Assembly: GCA_900175165.2 (NCBI GenBank)
Contig: FWWN02000239.1
Span: forward strand, 186,001 to 250,000
Direction of reading: 5' to 3'
Source: Rhizomucor pusillus
Taxonomy: Eukaryota > Mucoromycota > Mucoromycetes > Mucorales > Lichtheimiaceae
DNA length: 64,000 nt
Below the pieces are notes generated by a model. The model searched no databases. It was not told where the DNA came from and saw nothing but the letters and a program-made list of their open reading frames with translations. Both the position numbers and the translations under genes were made by a program. Every line of letters begins with the position of its first letter. Position 1 is the stretch's first letter. Of this stretch, positions 1 to 10,844 are shown piece by piece.

Positions 1-260
1 CGAAGAACGGAAGTAAGTACGATATTCCTATGATCTGTATATAAGTTTTTGCATTCTGATGTTTTGCTTTTCTACAGGAGGAGTTCTTTTCCCAGAGCCA
101 AGTGATTTCTTCTGTAAGACATTAGTTGTGTTCGTTCCACTTTGCAAGCAATGCTTATTCTCAGTTTATAGTTCGTATCAAACATCTGCTCGAATCGTTT
201 GCTGTTCTGGAAAGGGAAAAATTATACAGGGTATTGTCCGAAATGATACCAAGCAAATAA
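1..260 (+). CDS. 3' end of an unidentified multi-exon gene (5' part outside the window)
   Basis: Three exon pieces join in one frame: 1-12, 78-113 and 165-260, ending in TAA at 258-260. The intron at 13-77 begins GTAAGT and ends TTTCTACAG. The intron at 114-164 begins GTAAGA and ends ATTCTCAG. The encoded tail is about 47 residues, is hydrophilic and probably helical, and ends RVLSEMIPSK. Two consensus introns keeping one frame to a stop codon support a real gene running in from the left. I do not recognise the family from so short a tail. The full sequence to the left is needed to name it. Confidence 0.5.
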
Positions 261-1906
261 GCATACTGACAGACTTCTTAGCCACATATGTCGTTTAAGT
301 CGTTGAAGTTCAGTGATACAAAACATGTGCATCTGCACCGCATAATTCCAGGTCTCGTTTTCGAGAACCTCGAACCAGATGCAATCCATATAAGCCGCTC
401 TATAAGAAGATGCTTCGATAGCGATTCCAAAAAAAGAGAACGTTTAACTGAGTGCTGGTTCATGCTTTAAGATATCAAAAGAATAAAGCAACACTTTATT
501 GGCAGGCGGAGAACTATGAAGAAGATATCAATTTGTGCAGAAAACTGTGGATTTAGATGCAGATAGAAACAAATGGAGAAGGGTTGCACAGTAAGAGTTG
601 ATGCAAACGAAGCAACTGTATGACGTGAATTCGAAACTTTGTTAGCTGGGTTGAACGGACGTATTTACAGAACGCCATCATGATGCTCTCGCAGCATAAC
701 TCTAGTTGCTTGGTGAGCCGACGTTAACAGGCGCTTAAAGCAAGTCAAGAAAAGTTGATGAGGATGGTGAGAATATCGTGAGAGATGTTGGAGATGAGAC
801 TAAAAGAAGAGTATTTTTAACATCTCCAGTAGTGTTACAAAAGCTTCTATACACTCACTGTGAATTAGAGGAACTATTCTACAGAGTCATTTTCGACGGA
901 ATCCATTGTCCAACCTTTGGAAGGTTTTCGAGGTCTACTTTAGACAGGCAATCGCGTGTGTCTCCCCGTTTTCATATTGACTGTTTGTGCTACTAGCCTG
1001 CCTGGGCAACTGTTCATGACCATATTAAGAAACTTGCAGCAGTAGCACAGAGGATAAAACTTTCCTCCTGAGCGCAACCCAAAAGCACGCGGACGCAGCC
1101 CAGATTGTCCAAGCGCCTACAGCGGGACTGGATAATGATCTTCCTATTGCAATGAAACCATAGCCATTTCTTTCCAGCAGGAAAACTGGGTTTGATATAC
1201 ATAAGAAGATCATGTAAGTTTTTCCAACTGCAGATCCGCATGAACTGATCTAGAATGCTTTTTTGCGTTTATTGCTTTATTTTTTCTCCAAATGGACAAT
1301 TGATTGTGGTTTTTTAAAGTGGCAGTTGTGACTATATTAGCATGGGACGCCGAATCAGCCTGCAGAAGATCGCACATAAGAACCCTTATTAAATCCTGAA
1401 AGTAGGAGTGACATTTTCATTCAACTGCATTGTTTGCCGAAAAGGTTGTTTTCATTGTTCTCCCGGTGTATCTCATGTCGTGCATACCAAGGCAGAACGT
1501 TTCACATAGTTGTGGCTCTGACCCTCGGATGCCAGCTTGGTTTTTGATCCAGTCGACATCGGCCGCTGCCATTAGCTATCCGTACTAAAGCAACATCGTA
1601 TCATGCCGATCCTAGCAGAAAATCATTGTTTTACCCCTTTTCTAACTTCTCCGGGCGGATTTTTCATCAAAGCAGCTGTTGCTGTCATCCCGAGTGCTCG
1701 ATGAACGATTTGGTGATGCAAGGAACACAATTCAAAAAAGTTACAGGCTTGTGATACATTGCACAAACAAAATGCTTCTGTCTTGTCTATGATTCACTCC
1801 GCTTATTATTTAAAAGAAAGGTGGTCAATCACGAAAGAGCCAAGCCCATTATTACGCCGATACTTTCTTCTTCTTCCCTTCTTCCTCCTTCTTCCCTTTC
1901 CTCTGT
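261..1906. other. Intergenic or degenerate stretch with broken coding-like fragments
   Basis: No intact gene is visible in this 1.6 kb. Short coding-looking pieces occur on the plus strand, for example around 662-730, 745-960 and 1000-1070, but stops and frame changes interrupt them and I could not join them with credible introns. They could be a decayed gene, or a gene whose introns I failed to solve. The last 120 bp before 1907 are pyrimidine-rich with a TATTTAAAAG element near 1806-1815, which fits a promoter for the next gene. Confidence 0.4.
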
Positions 1907-2589
1907 ATGTCCCCCCGTTCATTTTTGATTTTCTGCTTTCTAGCAGTCTTTCTGCTGGTCGGTCTAGTCTCTGCGCAGGGCGTGAGCAAGACGGGCAAGA
2001 AGGACGGCACAGCTTTGTACAAGGCCGCCAAAACGCTTCCTTCTGACACATACGAATTCCGTTCAGCCATCAGCAAGAAATCCCTTACTTTCGTTAGCAG
2101 TGGTAACATTGTCACGCCGAGAAAGAGCGGCCAAAAGATATGGGGCGTTAAACGTTACAAAAAGACAAAATACTTCACTGCACGTGGAAAGAACAAGGCC
2201 GGTCTTGAAAAGTGTATTTCCACTCGATGGGTAATATGCGTATATGATTTAAATGAATATATATGACTGTAATTGATATTGGGACATTGCTACAGACTGT
2301 AACCAAGAAGGGCGGATACCCGGACGCTGCGGTTCTTTGGCAATGCGAGGTCGACACCAAGAAGCACGACACTGGCGGATACGAACCTATCAAAACGCCC
2401 AAACAGCTCTGGCTAGCTGTCCCCGACAAAAAATACGAGGGCTACTACAAGATCGTGTCAGCATCGCACCTGTACGACATGATTCCTAGATGCATCGCAG
2501 CCTCGGGCATCAATGGCGGCACAAAGCTCACCAAATGCAAGGTCAACACGGAAAACAAGAGCCTTCTCTGGAAACTTGTCCGCAAGTAA
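1907..2589 (+). CDS. Secreted lysine-rich protein, family not recognised
   Basis: Two exons, 1907-2230 and 2296-2589, give a 205-residue protein. The intron (GTAATA...CTACAG) is phase 0. Residues 1-23 form a typical signal peptide with a long Phe/Leu/Val core ending before AQG. The mature part is strongly basic, with many Lys and Tyr residues, and has four cysteines that could pair. Its repeated pattern of short beta-like segments (such as KQLWLAVPDK and SLLWKLV) vaguely recalls ricin-B or beta-trefoil proteins, but I see no complete QxW set, so this is only a guess. The signal peptide indicates secretion. Role unknown. Confidence 0.75.
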
Positions 2590-3020
2590 TAGTTTAATGC
2601 CAATCCCCTTCCTTCAATACACTTTGTGCGACATTGGCATCTGTGCTTAATTATTGGCTTTCTACTCGCCCTAACCATTTGTTACGCAACGAGTTACCAT
2701 CATCGAGTTAATCCAACCATGCTTGGCGAAACTTTGTTGCTGCCGATCTTTTCTGCTTTCCAGGTCTGTCAAACAGATGTACAGTATAGAATGAGTTGGA
2801 AGACCCCGCGAGACATTGTTATCAATTTTCTGAGTGTTCTTCCATTTATCTACCGAAGCAGCAAGTGTAAATGAATATATGCTGGCAATGATGCGATTTA
2901 TTACACTGCACCATTTTCAATATTCTATACTAATACTATGTATTGAAAAAGAAGGGTTTTTAACCAGAAACAATGCAGAAAGGGAAGAGCTGTTAGGACA
3001 AACAAAGGAGTTTAGATAGT
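2590..3020. other. Convergent intergenic region
   Basis: This 431-bp stretch lies between two convergent genes, the secreted protein ending at 2589 and the old yellow enzyme ending at 3021. It is AT-rich and holds only short non-conserved ORFs. I see no other feature. It should contain both 3' untranslated regions. Confidence 0.5.
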
Positions 3021-4136
3021 TTAGATCTTAGAGGATGTTTGGTCGTAGAAAGGATAATCGGTGTAGCCGACGTGGTCGCCGCCGTAGAAAGTCTGACGAT
3101 TGTACTTGTTGAGAGGCCATCCGTTCTTGAGACGCTCGACAATATCAGGGTTGGCAATGAAGGCGCGGCCGATAGCGATCAAGTTTCCGGTCTCGTCGGC
3201 GATCTTGGTAGCGAGTTCAGGGTGAGTGGTGTATCCGCCGGCCGAAATGAAGGGTCCTTTCCAGGCTTTTCTGAAGGGATCTAATGAGTTGACCGTGTCG
3301 TTCTTTGTCTTGCGAGAAAAGTCGTCGCGAGGTTCAATAAAGTGGAGGTACGCCATGTTCGGGTGACGAGCTTGGAGCTGGCTGGCAATGTAGCCCCAGG
3401 TCTCGTAGGGTGTTTCGTCAGCCATATCCTGGAATTCAGACCAAGGAGAAAGACGGATGCCAACACGTTCAGCACCAACAGCAGCGACAACAGCATCCAC
3501 GACCTCGAGGCAGAAACGAGTGCGGTTTTCAATGGATCCACCATACTCGTCAGTGCGCTTGTTGCTGGAAGTGTTGATAAACTGGTCGATCAAGTAGCCA
3601 TTTGCACCATGGATCTCGACACCATCGAACCCAGCTTCAATAGCATTCTTTGCAGCTTGAGCGTAGTCCTGGATGGTTTGCTTGATTTCTTCAACGGAGA
3701 GCTCACGAGGTACTTCATAGTCTTCACCGAGCATGTTCTTGCCCTGGATAGCAACAGCAGAAGCGGAGACGGGAGTAGCATTGTTGGGAAGGAGCTTGGA
3801 GGATGTAGCGCGACCGACGTGCCAAAGCTGAGAGTATATGTAACCATCCTTCTCGTGGACAGCAGCAGTGACCTTTTTCCAGGCTTCAATCTGTTCCTTG
3901 GAGTAGAGGCCAGGTGCACCACGATATTCGCCAGCCATAGGGCTGATGAAAGTAGCTTCAGCAATCAAAAGGCCACCGGGAGTGCTGCGTTGGGTGTAGT
4001 ATTCAGTCATGAGATCGACAGGAACATGCTTCTCGTCGTTACGAAGACGAGTCAAGGGTGCAAGCACAACACGGTGCTTCAATTCCAAGTTGCCAACCTT
4101 GATAGGCTTGAAAAGAGCAGATTCAGAGACAGTCAT
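3021..4136 (-). CDS. Old yellow enzyme family NADPH:flavin oxidoreductase (12-oxophytodienoate reductase-like)
   Basis: A single exon encodes 371 residues, the usual length for this FMN-dependent ene-reductase family, which reduces C=C bonds of alpha,beta-unsaturated carbonyls using NAD(P)H. The barrel runs the full length. LAPLTR (24-30) carries the flavin-contacting Thr. IHGANGYL (175-182) supplies the substrate-binding His176 and Asn179 and the proton donor Tyr181. NKRTDEYGGS is the usual signature and IAIGRAFIANPD the phosphate-binding end. An in-frame ATG exists 14 codons upstream at 4178, but it sits only a few bases from a TATA box at 4185-4192, so the ATG at 4136 is the likely start. 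No signal peptide, so probably cytosolic. Physiological substrate unknown. Confidence 0.95.
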   Translation of the reverse strand: MTVSESALFKPIKVGNLELKHRVVLAPLTRLRNDEKHVPVDLMTEYYTQRSTPGGLLIAEATFISPMAGEYRGAPGLYSKEQIEAWKKVTAAVHEKDGYIYSQLWHVGRATSSKLLPNNATPVSASAVAIQGKNMLGEDYEVPRELSVEEIKQTIQDYAQAAKNAIEAGFDGVEIHGANGYLIDQFINTSSNKRTDEYGGSIENRTRFCLEVVDAVVAAVGAERVGIRLSPWSEFQDMADETPYETWGYIASQLQARHPNMAYLHFIEPRDDFSRKTKNDTVNSLDPFRKAWKGPFISAGGYTTHPELATKIADETGNLIAIGRAFIANPDIVERLKNGWPLNKYNRQTFYGGDHVGYTDYPFYDQTSSKI

Positions 4137-4184
4137 TGAGATGGAAGGGGAAAATCGATACAACTGTCTTGCTGCCAAAACGTC

Positions 4185-4192
4185 CTTTTATA
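4185..4192 (-). promoter_or_regulatory. TATA box of the old yellow enzyme gene
   Basis: The minus strand reads TATAAAAG, about 50 bp upstream of the ATG at 4136. It decides between the two in-frame ATGs, because transcription should begin about 25-30 bp downstream, after the ATG at 4178. Confidence 0.6.
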
Positions 4193-5607
4193 AACCTTGG
4201 CGGAATCAATTATCGGAATGTTAAACTTCGCAGCTGCCTAATAGATGATGATTAATTTTGCCGCTGAATGTCTTTCTATGAAACCTGTAGATGACAAATC
4301 TCTCAGGGCAGCCTAGTTTTCCACCTTTTCCCTCAAATTTAAATATATAGATATAAATTAAGTATGCTCCACATTTGATCTGTTGTGAGTATAGTACATA
4401 ATAGATATGGTATTGCACAAAAATCATCCATGCAACGAAATCTTGATTAGATGCCTAAATCATTTTGCCGAGCACTTCGAGCAAATGCCCTGAGGGCGGC
4501 TTACAAATCAACCAGACATTTCAAATCGTCTGCACCTTATGTACGAATAGAACGAGAGAGAATTAATAATGATGTTATAAAGTGAAGACGCCTAGTGCAA
4601 ATATTCTAAGATATATGAATCTTCAAATATGCGATTATAAGACTTGGCGAGAACAGCGGCTGATAATGACAGCATTTTGTGTAAATCTGCAACCATTTGA
4701 TCACTATGCACCGATTTGGTCACAATCCTATCCCTTTTGCGATCATCTAAGATGTATTACATATTACGCGTAATTTTTTACTTGGAATAGACTACATACG
4801 GGTCTGCATTACCCGATAAGTGCTATGTTTCTCGATCACGACATCGAACACCAATTGGGTTGGAACACAACATCAACGTGCTGTTAACATTTTCCCTTTA
4901 TGCTGTCTTGACCTCCGGAGGTTTCGTGATTTACAAGGTCCATCCTAGAATCATGCGGTAGTCAGAAATTAATACAAATCCTGTCATCCTTATGTACAAT
5001 TCTGCAATCAAACAAGGTGCATTTCATAAATTTTGAGCGTTTGGATTTAAATATTTGCATGTCTACGCTACTTGACAACATAGAGGTATGATCTGCTATG
5101 TAAACCTAATTCGGAATCGAGATAGATGCTAAAGACATGTCTAAAAATTTGGGCTTCATAAGTTGCTAACTGGGGCATGCGGGTTTACTCAGATTATTTC
5201 CAGTTTTTTCCATGATGATATCTTTCCATAGTTAGATTCTTAATCTATAGGTTTTTTGATATATTAGATGATTGATAGATGATTAACGTTACGCAGCAAG
5301 ATTGCTATGTTTTTATTCCCCTCATTGCCTCTAGTAAGCATATATGCATCCAGTGAAACTTATCAGCAGTAAGCAGTTGTGAAGATATTCGGAGTTACAA
5401 TGAATCCAGGTCTGCATGAACTCCCTAATATTTGGAGTAGGGCAGCACGGCCTGGCACCATTCGCCAGAGGTATACTCGAGTATGACATTGGACACAGAG
5501 TCCTCCTTGATACTCCTGCATGGAAGCCTCCTACGAAGAACGAAAATATAAAGCAGCTCGAATAAAGTATAGGCATTAAAATCACTTTAATCGATTTCTC
5601 TGCGCCA
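4193..5607. other. AT-rich intergenic region between divergent genes
   Basis: About 1.4 kb without a supportable gene. Only short ORFs of fewer than 70 codons occur, none with a recognisable motif or splice structure. It should hold the upstream region of the old yellow enzyme gene (minus) and of the small secreted protein (plus). Confidence 0.5.
5547..5553 (+). promoter_or_regulatory. TATA box of the small secreted protein gene
   Basis: TATAAAG lies 55 bp upstream of the ATG at 5608, a typical fungal spacing for a TATA-driven gene with a short 5' leader. A run of CCTCC-like motifs lies just upstream (about 5498-5532). Confidence 0.5.
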
Positions 5608-6052
5608 ATGCGGTATCCGCTTGCTACATTGCTGCTTGCTTTTGGATCCCTGACATTAGTGAAGGCAGTACCCGTATTACCTGATAAAGACATACACGAG
5701 AGACAAACTCAAGGAGAAACTGGAGACGGCAAAACAGTGACCATCGATCCAATTGGAGCCAAAGGCGATTCCTACAAAGTTTGCGGCGATACCGTCGATG
5801 TCGTCAGCCTATTAGACCCAACAGCTCGTGAAAAGTGTGACGGCTCGCGAGCGACGACAGAAAATTAATGTAATATGCAGACAGTTTGTAAAGACCTCGA
5901 GTAAATGAATTGCTGAAGAAGTACGTACTTTTACAATTTCTTTGTCGTTCATGAGTGGCTGCAAGAATTTTCATTGTCCCAATTTCTCCCTCACTTCCAA
6001 TTGCAAACGTAGTGCATGGAGTATTACAAGTTGTGCTCCAGGACTGCTTTGA
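5608..6052 (+). CDS. Small secreted cysteine-containing protein (effector-like), two exons
   Basis: The first exon starts at 5608 with a clear signal peptide (residues 1-20, ending in VKA), followed by an acidic segment with one Cys. Unspliced, the frame stops after 86 codons at 5868. A second reading joins a GT donor at 5829 (or 5835, same phase) to the acceptor AG at 5954-5955 and continues in frame to TGA at 6050-6052. This adds 31 residues with four cysteines (GCKNFHCPNF... then SNCK and TSC). The Cys-rich second exon and matching phase favour the spliced form of roughly 105 residues, but the donor is not a strong consensus. A KDIHERQ segment could be a Kex2-like processing site. Function unknown. 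Confidence 0.5.
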
Positions 6053-6268
6053 ATTCATGTAGAGTTCATATAGAAATACCATCCTGGCTGAATTTTGGTC
6101 TGATTACGTACCGAAATGCTGCTCTCCTGAATATGGCGGCGGCTTTTCAGATCTCCTTGATGCTCCTCATGTTGCAGGCTCTCAAGGTTAAATACGCCAA
6201 ATTATTCGCAGCCAAAAGCACAATTTATGCGACGTGTAAATGTAAGCAACTACTTTATTAAAGATTTC

Positions 6269-8979
6269 TTACAAGGTATCAATCAAGTTCCAGCTTTTGA
6301 GCCATCGTCGATTGCTATAGTTCTTGACAGGACCTGCCATGCCGTAAGCAAACGGAGAAAAGAAGACAAAGTTGGCAATAACCAGTGCGAATGCTAAAGT
6401 AAATATCGTGGCTCGTGTAAGCGATGAAGCAGAGACTGAAAGATGGTCGATAAGGAAAGGGACCATTAATATGCTAAAGTACAAAGCCGGGAAGTAATGA
6501 TGCAAATAAGTGACTCGACCCATGAGGAAGAAAGGAATGTAGTGCAAGAACCAGCCAAGAAAAAGGGTCTTCCCAACAAAAAGGAAAGATTCTCGGTGTG
6601 CTATCATTGCATCGTCAGTAAATGAAGAACCAGCGTGGTGCTTTGATATTTTTTTTTTACCTAGTGACAAATTGCAGAGCTGTCGGCGAGCTCGAACGTC
6701 ATAGACTGCGCATGTAAAAAGGAAAACAAAGACTGACACGAAGCTTGGCCACCACACACTAGGATTTCCAAGAAGATAAAACTTGATACTCTTATCTCCC
6801 CAGCTGCACATCCGGAGTCCCGCAGTTGTGAGCGGCCACTGCCACGGCGATGAAGTCAATATGTCATCTTTGTCAGGATCGGCGACCAGTGCGTTGTTAG
6901 ATAACCACATAGCAGCGTTGAGCGTCTTGAAGTCGTCGAAAAAGTTTGATTTGTATGCATGCATGGGTGGAGGAGGCACTGATATCAAATAAATCAATTA
7001 GCGACGATGACTGATGAACGATGATAAGGAGAATACTTGCGTCGCTCGTTTACATGCTCTTCAATGTTCCACCAGGTATGATGATCGTTCACTCGGTTAT
7101 CCTTGTCGCAGGTTACCTCAACCTGTCGAAAGCCCCACTGCGGCAAATGCACTTTATCCGCAGCCAAGAGGCATCCAAGTTCAACGTGGCGAAGACGGAA
7201 ACGAGTCATCAAGGACTTGATATTGTCATGCTTGTCTATTATTTCTACTCGCCAATCGTCGCCTGGAGTACTACCGCTCTGCGCACCGTGGCCAGAGACT
7301 TCATACTGGCTCTTTGTGACAGGCGCCTCGAACGTATGACTGTGGAGGTTTTGTTTGGTCATAATATGGACGAGCCGGACGACATCGCCGTCCTTGACAA
7401 ATTGGATAGGATCGCCTTCCTTTATATCTCCTTGATCGTGCGCATGCTGAATACTCCACAGATTATTTGCGTCCTTGAAGCTATATGTAGTCACTTGTTG
7501 CTGCTTTGAGCCTTCAGGGTATGTTTGAACATGAGAATGTAGTAAACCGCCCCCGAATGCATGGTTTTTGATGGTAACTGTGGAGTTGTAAGCGACATCT
7601 ACGTAGAAACCCTTTTAGGATTCTGCAAGGACTGCATTTCAAATATATTAATGTATACGTACCTATAGGGCTCTCACTCAACTTGTTTCCTTCAAGATGC
7701 GCCTGGAACAAGGAGCTCATATTTGCGTCGCCTGGTCCGCTTTTACTAAGAATGTGGAAATGCGCAGCAAAGCTGAGCACATAGATGGTTGCAGGAATAA
7801 GGATAAGGCAGATGGATCGTGCTATCCAGTGTCCGAGATATACAGTCTTTTTCATTGACAAGTCTCCAAACATTTCCCACAAATCTTCAAGTGTGTAAAG
7901 CCCAACGAGTGCAACTGCAAACAGACCGACCCATTTTACACTGCAAAGTTTACAATTTTCTTCGCTTAGCTATTTATGACACAATGATTCTATGTATTCA
8001 CTCACCTCAATACACAGCCCAGAGATACACCAGTAAGAGCAAGCCAGGTCCACCAACTTGTACTAAAAGGTCTGTATCGAAATCGATTACATATTAGTCA
8101 AGGAGACATGGTATTATCATCTTTCTCGAACCTGGTGCGAGTATTGTGGAAGCAAGATAAGGTGTACAGCGTAGTGCATGTGAAGAAAAGCAGCATCGAA
8201 TCCAAGAGAATAAATCGGCTAATGCAAAGATAAGCGGTATCTGTGGAGATAGAAAAGTGGAGCAATGAGCGCGTTATAATCGAGTCGATGTGATGAGTTG
8301 CACTTTACCACAAAGCACCATAGTAGCTGCAAGAAGGCTGGCAGGCATCGACATTCCAAACTGCTGAGCTGTCAAGTACGCGATGGGAACCACCAACGCA
8401 CCCCAGGCTGCGTTGAAAATACGCATGGATGCAAAGTTCACGTTTCTTGGATACTCGCTTCCTGATTCAAAATCAAAGGATCCGTCGTAGCCAGCTAACC
8501 ATCCAGACAATCCGACCAGCATCTTGCCCAGAGGAGGATGGACATCAAAGTAGAATTCATGCTTTAAATAGTACGAGCCAAACTGCAATGCACCTTTAGC
8601 AAACACATAGCACTCGATTGATTTCCAGTAGTTGTTACCTTTCCAAAGTGTGCCTCGTCCCACACAACTTTGTTGGATAGATCGATGATGCGGAATCGTG
8701 TCCAAAATGAAAGCAGTGTCAGAAATCCGGTTACTATGTATTGCTTGTTGTCCAGGTATATTCCAAGAAACTACAGGTATCGAGTAAATATATAAGAGAT
8801 GATCCAAGTGGTTATGGATCGGTGCAAACCTTGGTATATGCACGGCTGGGTTTGTGTATCTTATTATCCTTGTAGTCGTAGTATGGATATTCGTTATCAT
8901 TTAAAGGTACTTGATGATACCGAGCATCCAAGTCATAGTGCTCTGCTGCGTGAACATGCCTCCGTTTCAGGTGATCCAT
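6269..8979 (-). CDS. PMT2: Protein O-mannosyltransferase, PMT2 family
   Basis: Eight exons (8979-8830, 8770-8639, 8582-8309, 8240-8132, 8074-8006, 7940-7663, 7598-7041, 6978-6269) give 759 residues, the family's usual size. PMTs are ER membrane enzymes that move mannose from dolichol-phosphate-mannose to Ser/Thr of secretory proteins; Pmt2 normally pairs with Pmt1. The luminal loop after the first membrane helix has [10 protein letters not shown] with the essential Asp-Glu pair, followed by [13 protein letters not shown], diagnostic of the PMT2 branch. [13 protein letters not shown] is the next conserved helix. Exon 7 carries the MIR repeats ([13 protein letters not shown] and related blocks). 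The last exon holds the C-terminal helices (ALVPDPDK-like and [13 protein letters not shown] segments). The last intron (7040-6979) uses a GC donor. Divergent from the TrhO-like gene. Confidence 0.93.
6979..7040 (-). other. GC-AG intron in PMT2
   Basis: Donor GCAAGT, acceptor ATATCAG, 62 nt. Exon 7 ends one base into a codon after the residues NER. Exon 8 resumes two bases before [11 protein letters not shown], so phase 1 is required. The nearest GT donors give the wrong phase or a 41-nt intron. Confidence 0.7.
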
Positions 8980-9350
8980 GGCCTTGGAAGAAAAAGAAAA
9001 AGAAAAACAGATGAAAATACTCAAAGAACGTACAGCTGGGATATTTTGCTGTGCATTCTTTGGCATCTGTCAGTTGTGAATCAAATCACAACAGTATGTC
9101 AAAGACGGAGTTGTGAGAAGCTTTTGACAACAGCGAGCATAATGACGCACTTTTGTTCACAAGTCAATAAAAAAGTATGCTAATAAGAAGGAAAGAAAGA
9201 TGGATTCTCCATTGACACAGTATCTCTACTGTACGATGGGATTCCATCTTGTGCTGGGTGTATTTTGGACATATCGACACCAAGGGCCGCAACCTGTCAA
9301 TCTTGATATTGATACCGGCAGCTCAGCTCCAATTTTCGGCTTTGCATACC
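8980..9350. other. Divergent promoter region between PMT2 and the TrhO-like gene
   Basis: This 371-bp stretch separates the ATGs of two divergently transcribed genes. I see no strong TATA box. In-frame but unconserved upstream ATGs exist on both sides (9066 minus, 9249 plus), so the exact starts are not fully fixed. Confidence 0.5.
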
Positions 9351-10764
9351 ATGCCACAAATATTCAGTCGCAAGATCAAAAGGCAAGCAGTCCAGCGAGC
9401 GATCAAGGGAAGACAGCGAGCAGAAGGACAATGGACCTGTTGCGGAAGCGACTACGATTCTCTAGAGACGATCGGTCGACATGTCAGCGCAGCACATGAA
9501 GACGAGATTTCGGCTTTGCAGCAGGAATTATGGCGACAAGCTCAGGAACAGTCTAAAAGCAGCACTCCTCAGCAAGAGCAAGTTTCTTCGCCTTTGAAAG
9601 GTCGGAGAGCACCTAAAGGTGGATCAGATCCTATTGAAATAAGCTGTTCATGCGACGCAGAAGCGTCTCGAGTTATACTGTTTTACAAATATGTGTCTAT
9701 ATCGGATCCGTCGTCTTTTGCAAGCGAGCATCTTGAAATTTGTCAACGCCTGGACTTGACAGGCAAAGTCCGCATCGCTGAAGAAGGCATGAATGTCACG
9801 CTGGCCGGCGAAAAGCAAAAAATAAAAGAATACATGGATTGGGTATCGACAACCGCCCCTTTGCGCGACAATAAGCTGACAAGGTCAGACGAACAAGACA
9901 TCCGAGTCTTGGAAAACAAGAGATATACATTTTTCAAACCATCGAAAGGTTGTCGCCATGTATTTGCTGACTTGTCCGTGAAATTGGTGCCTGAGATTTG
10001 CCCTCTGGGGCGACCGACGGCTGTGGCACTTGACCAGCTCAAGGATGGACAGCACAGGCAGGGCAAGTTACCACCGGAGGCTTTCCACGAAATGTTGAAA
10101 AGTAAACAAGAAGATGTGATTATCTTGGATACCCGTAATTATTACGAGAGTCGGATAGGTGCATTTAAGGACGCTATCCGACCGGCTATACGCAAATTTA
10201 GTCGCTTCCCAGACTATGTCGACCGAAACCGAGATGTCTTTGAAGGCAAGACGGTTTTGACCTACTGCACTGGGTAAGCTAGAGAAAAAAAAACGATCTA
10301 AAGAATCAATAGACTTTCTAAACCTTCGTTGCGACAGAGGCATCCGGTGTGAAAAGGCAACAGCATACATGCGCCAGGTTCTGTCACCAGATACAAAGAT
10401 CTATATGCTCGATGGCGGTATCCACAATTATTTGGAGTGGAGCAAGGATCATCAGGAGAATCCATTGTGGGTGGGCAAAAACTATGTGTTCGATGCTCGT
10501 CAGGCACTTTACGGCAACTCAACAGGCATTCTGGGGACCTGCCAGAGCTGCGAAAGACCCTGGGACGTGTATCAGAAATGCTCCACGCAGAATTGCCACT
10601 TGCTTGTCCTGTACTGTCCTGCATGTGCTGGCGACAAGGTGTACTGTTGCTCGGATTGTGAAAAGGGCGTTTTTCAAGATGGTGTATGCTACTGCGAACG
10701 CCAACGACGTCTGAAAGAAATGGAACCGTTAAAGGCGCATGAAAGTATTCACGATAAAGAATAA
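9351..10764 (+). CDS. Rhodanese-domain tRNA uridine hydroxylase-like protein (TrhO/TSTD2 family)
   Basis: Two exons, 9351-10273 and 10338-10764, encode 449 residues. After a basic N-terminus with a Cys/His motif (about residues 30-55), the middle matches the UPF0176 N-terminal domain (ILFYKYVSI, VRIAEEGMNVTLAGE, CRHVFADLSVKLV). A rhodanese domain follows with ILDTRNYYESRIGAF and the active loop CTGGIRCEKA, whose catalytic Cys is about residue 306. That loop is exactly the motif of bacterial TrhO, which makes 5-hydroxyuridine at the tRNA wobble position. The C-terminus is Cys-rich (CQSCERPW, CPACAG, CCSDC) and probably binds zinc, as in animal TSTD2. The tRNA role is inferred from bacteria; the eukaryotic enzyme is less studied. 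An upstream in-frame ATG at 9249 is possible. Confidence 0.88.
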
Positions 10765-10844
10765 CGCAAAAAATATAATTAATCGTAATGATATAAAACT
10801 GTATATTGTACATGTACCATAGAGTTCGATATGTATGAAATTAA

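Noticed and set aside
3342..4139. 265-codon plus-strand ORF
   Set aside because: It lies entirely antisense to the well-supported old yellow enzyme gene and encodes no recognisable domain. It is a mirror effect of codon usage on the coding strand.
7017..7019. GT donor (GTTCAT) giving a 41-nt last intron in PMT2
   Set aside because: Phase fits, but the intron would be unusually short and the donor is poor. The GCAAGT donor at 7040 also fits phase and gives a normal 62-nt intron and a better protein junction.
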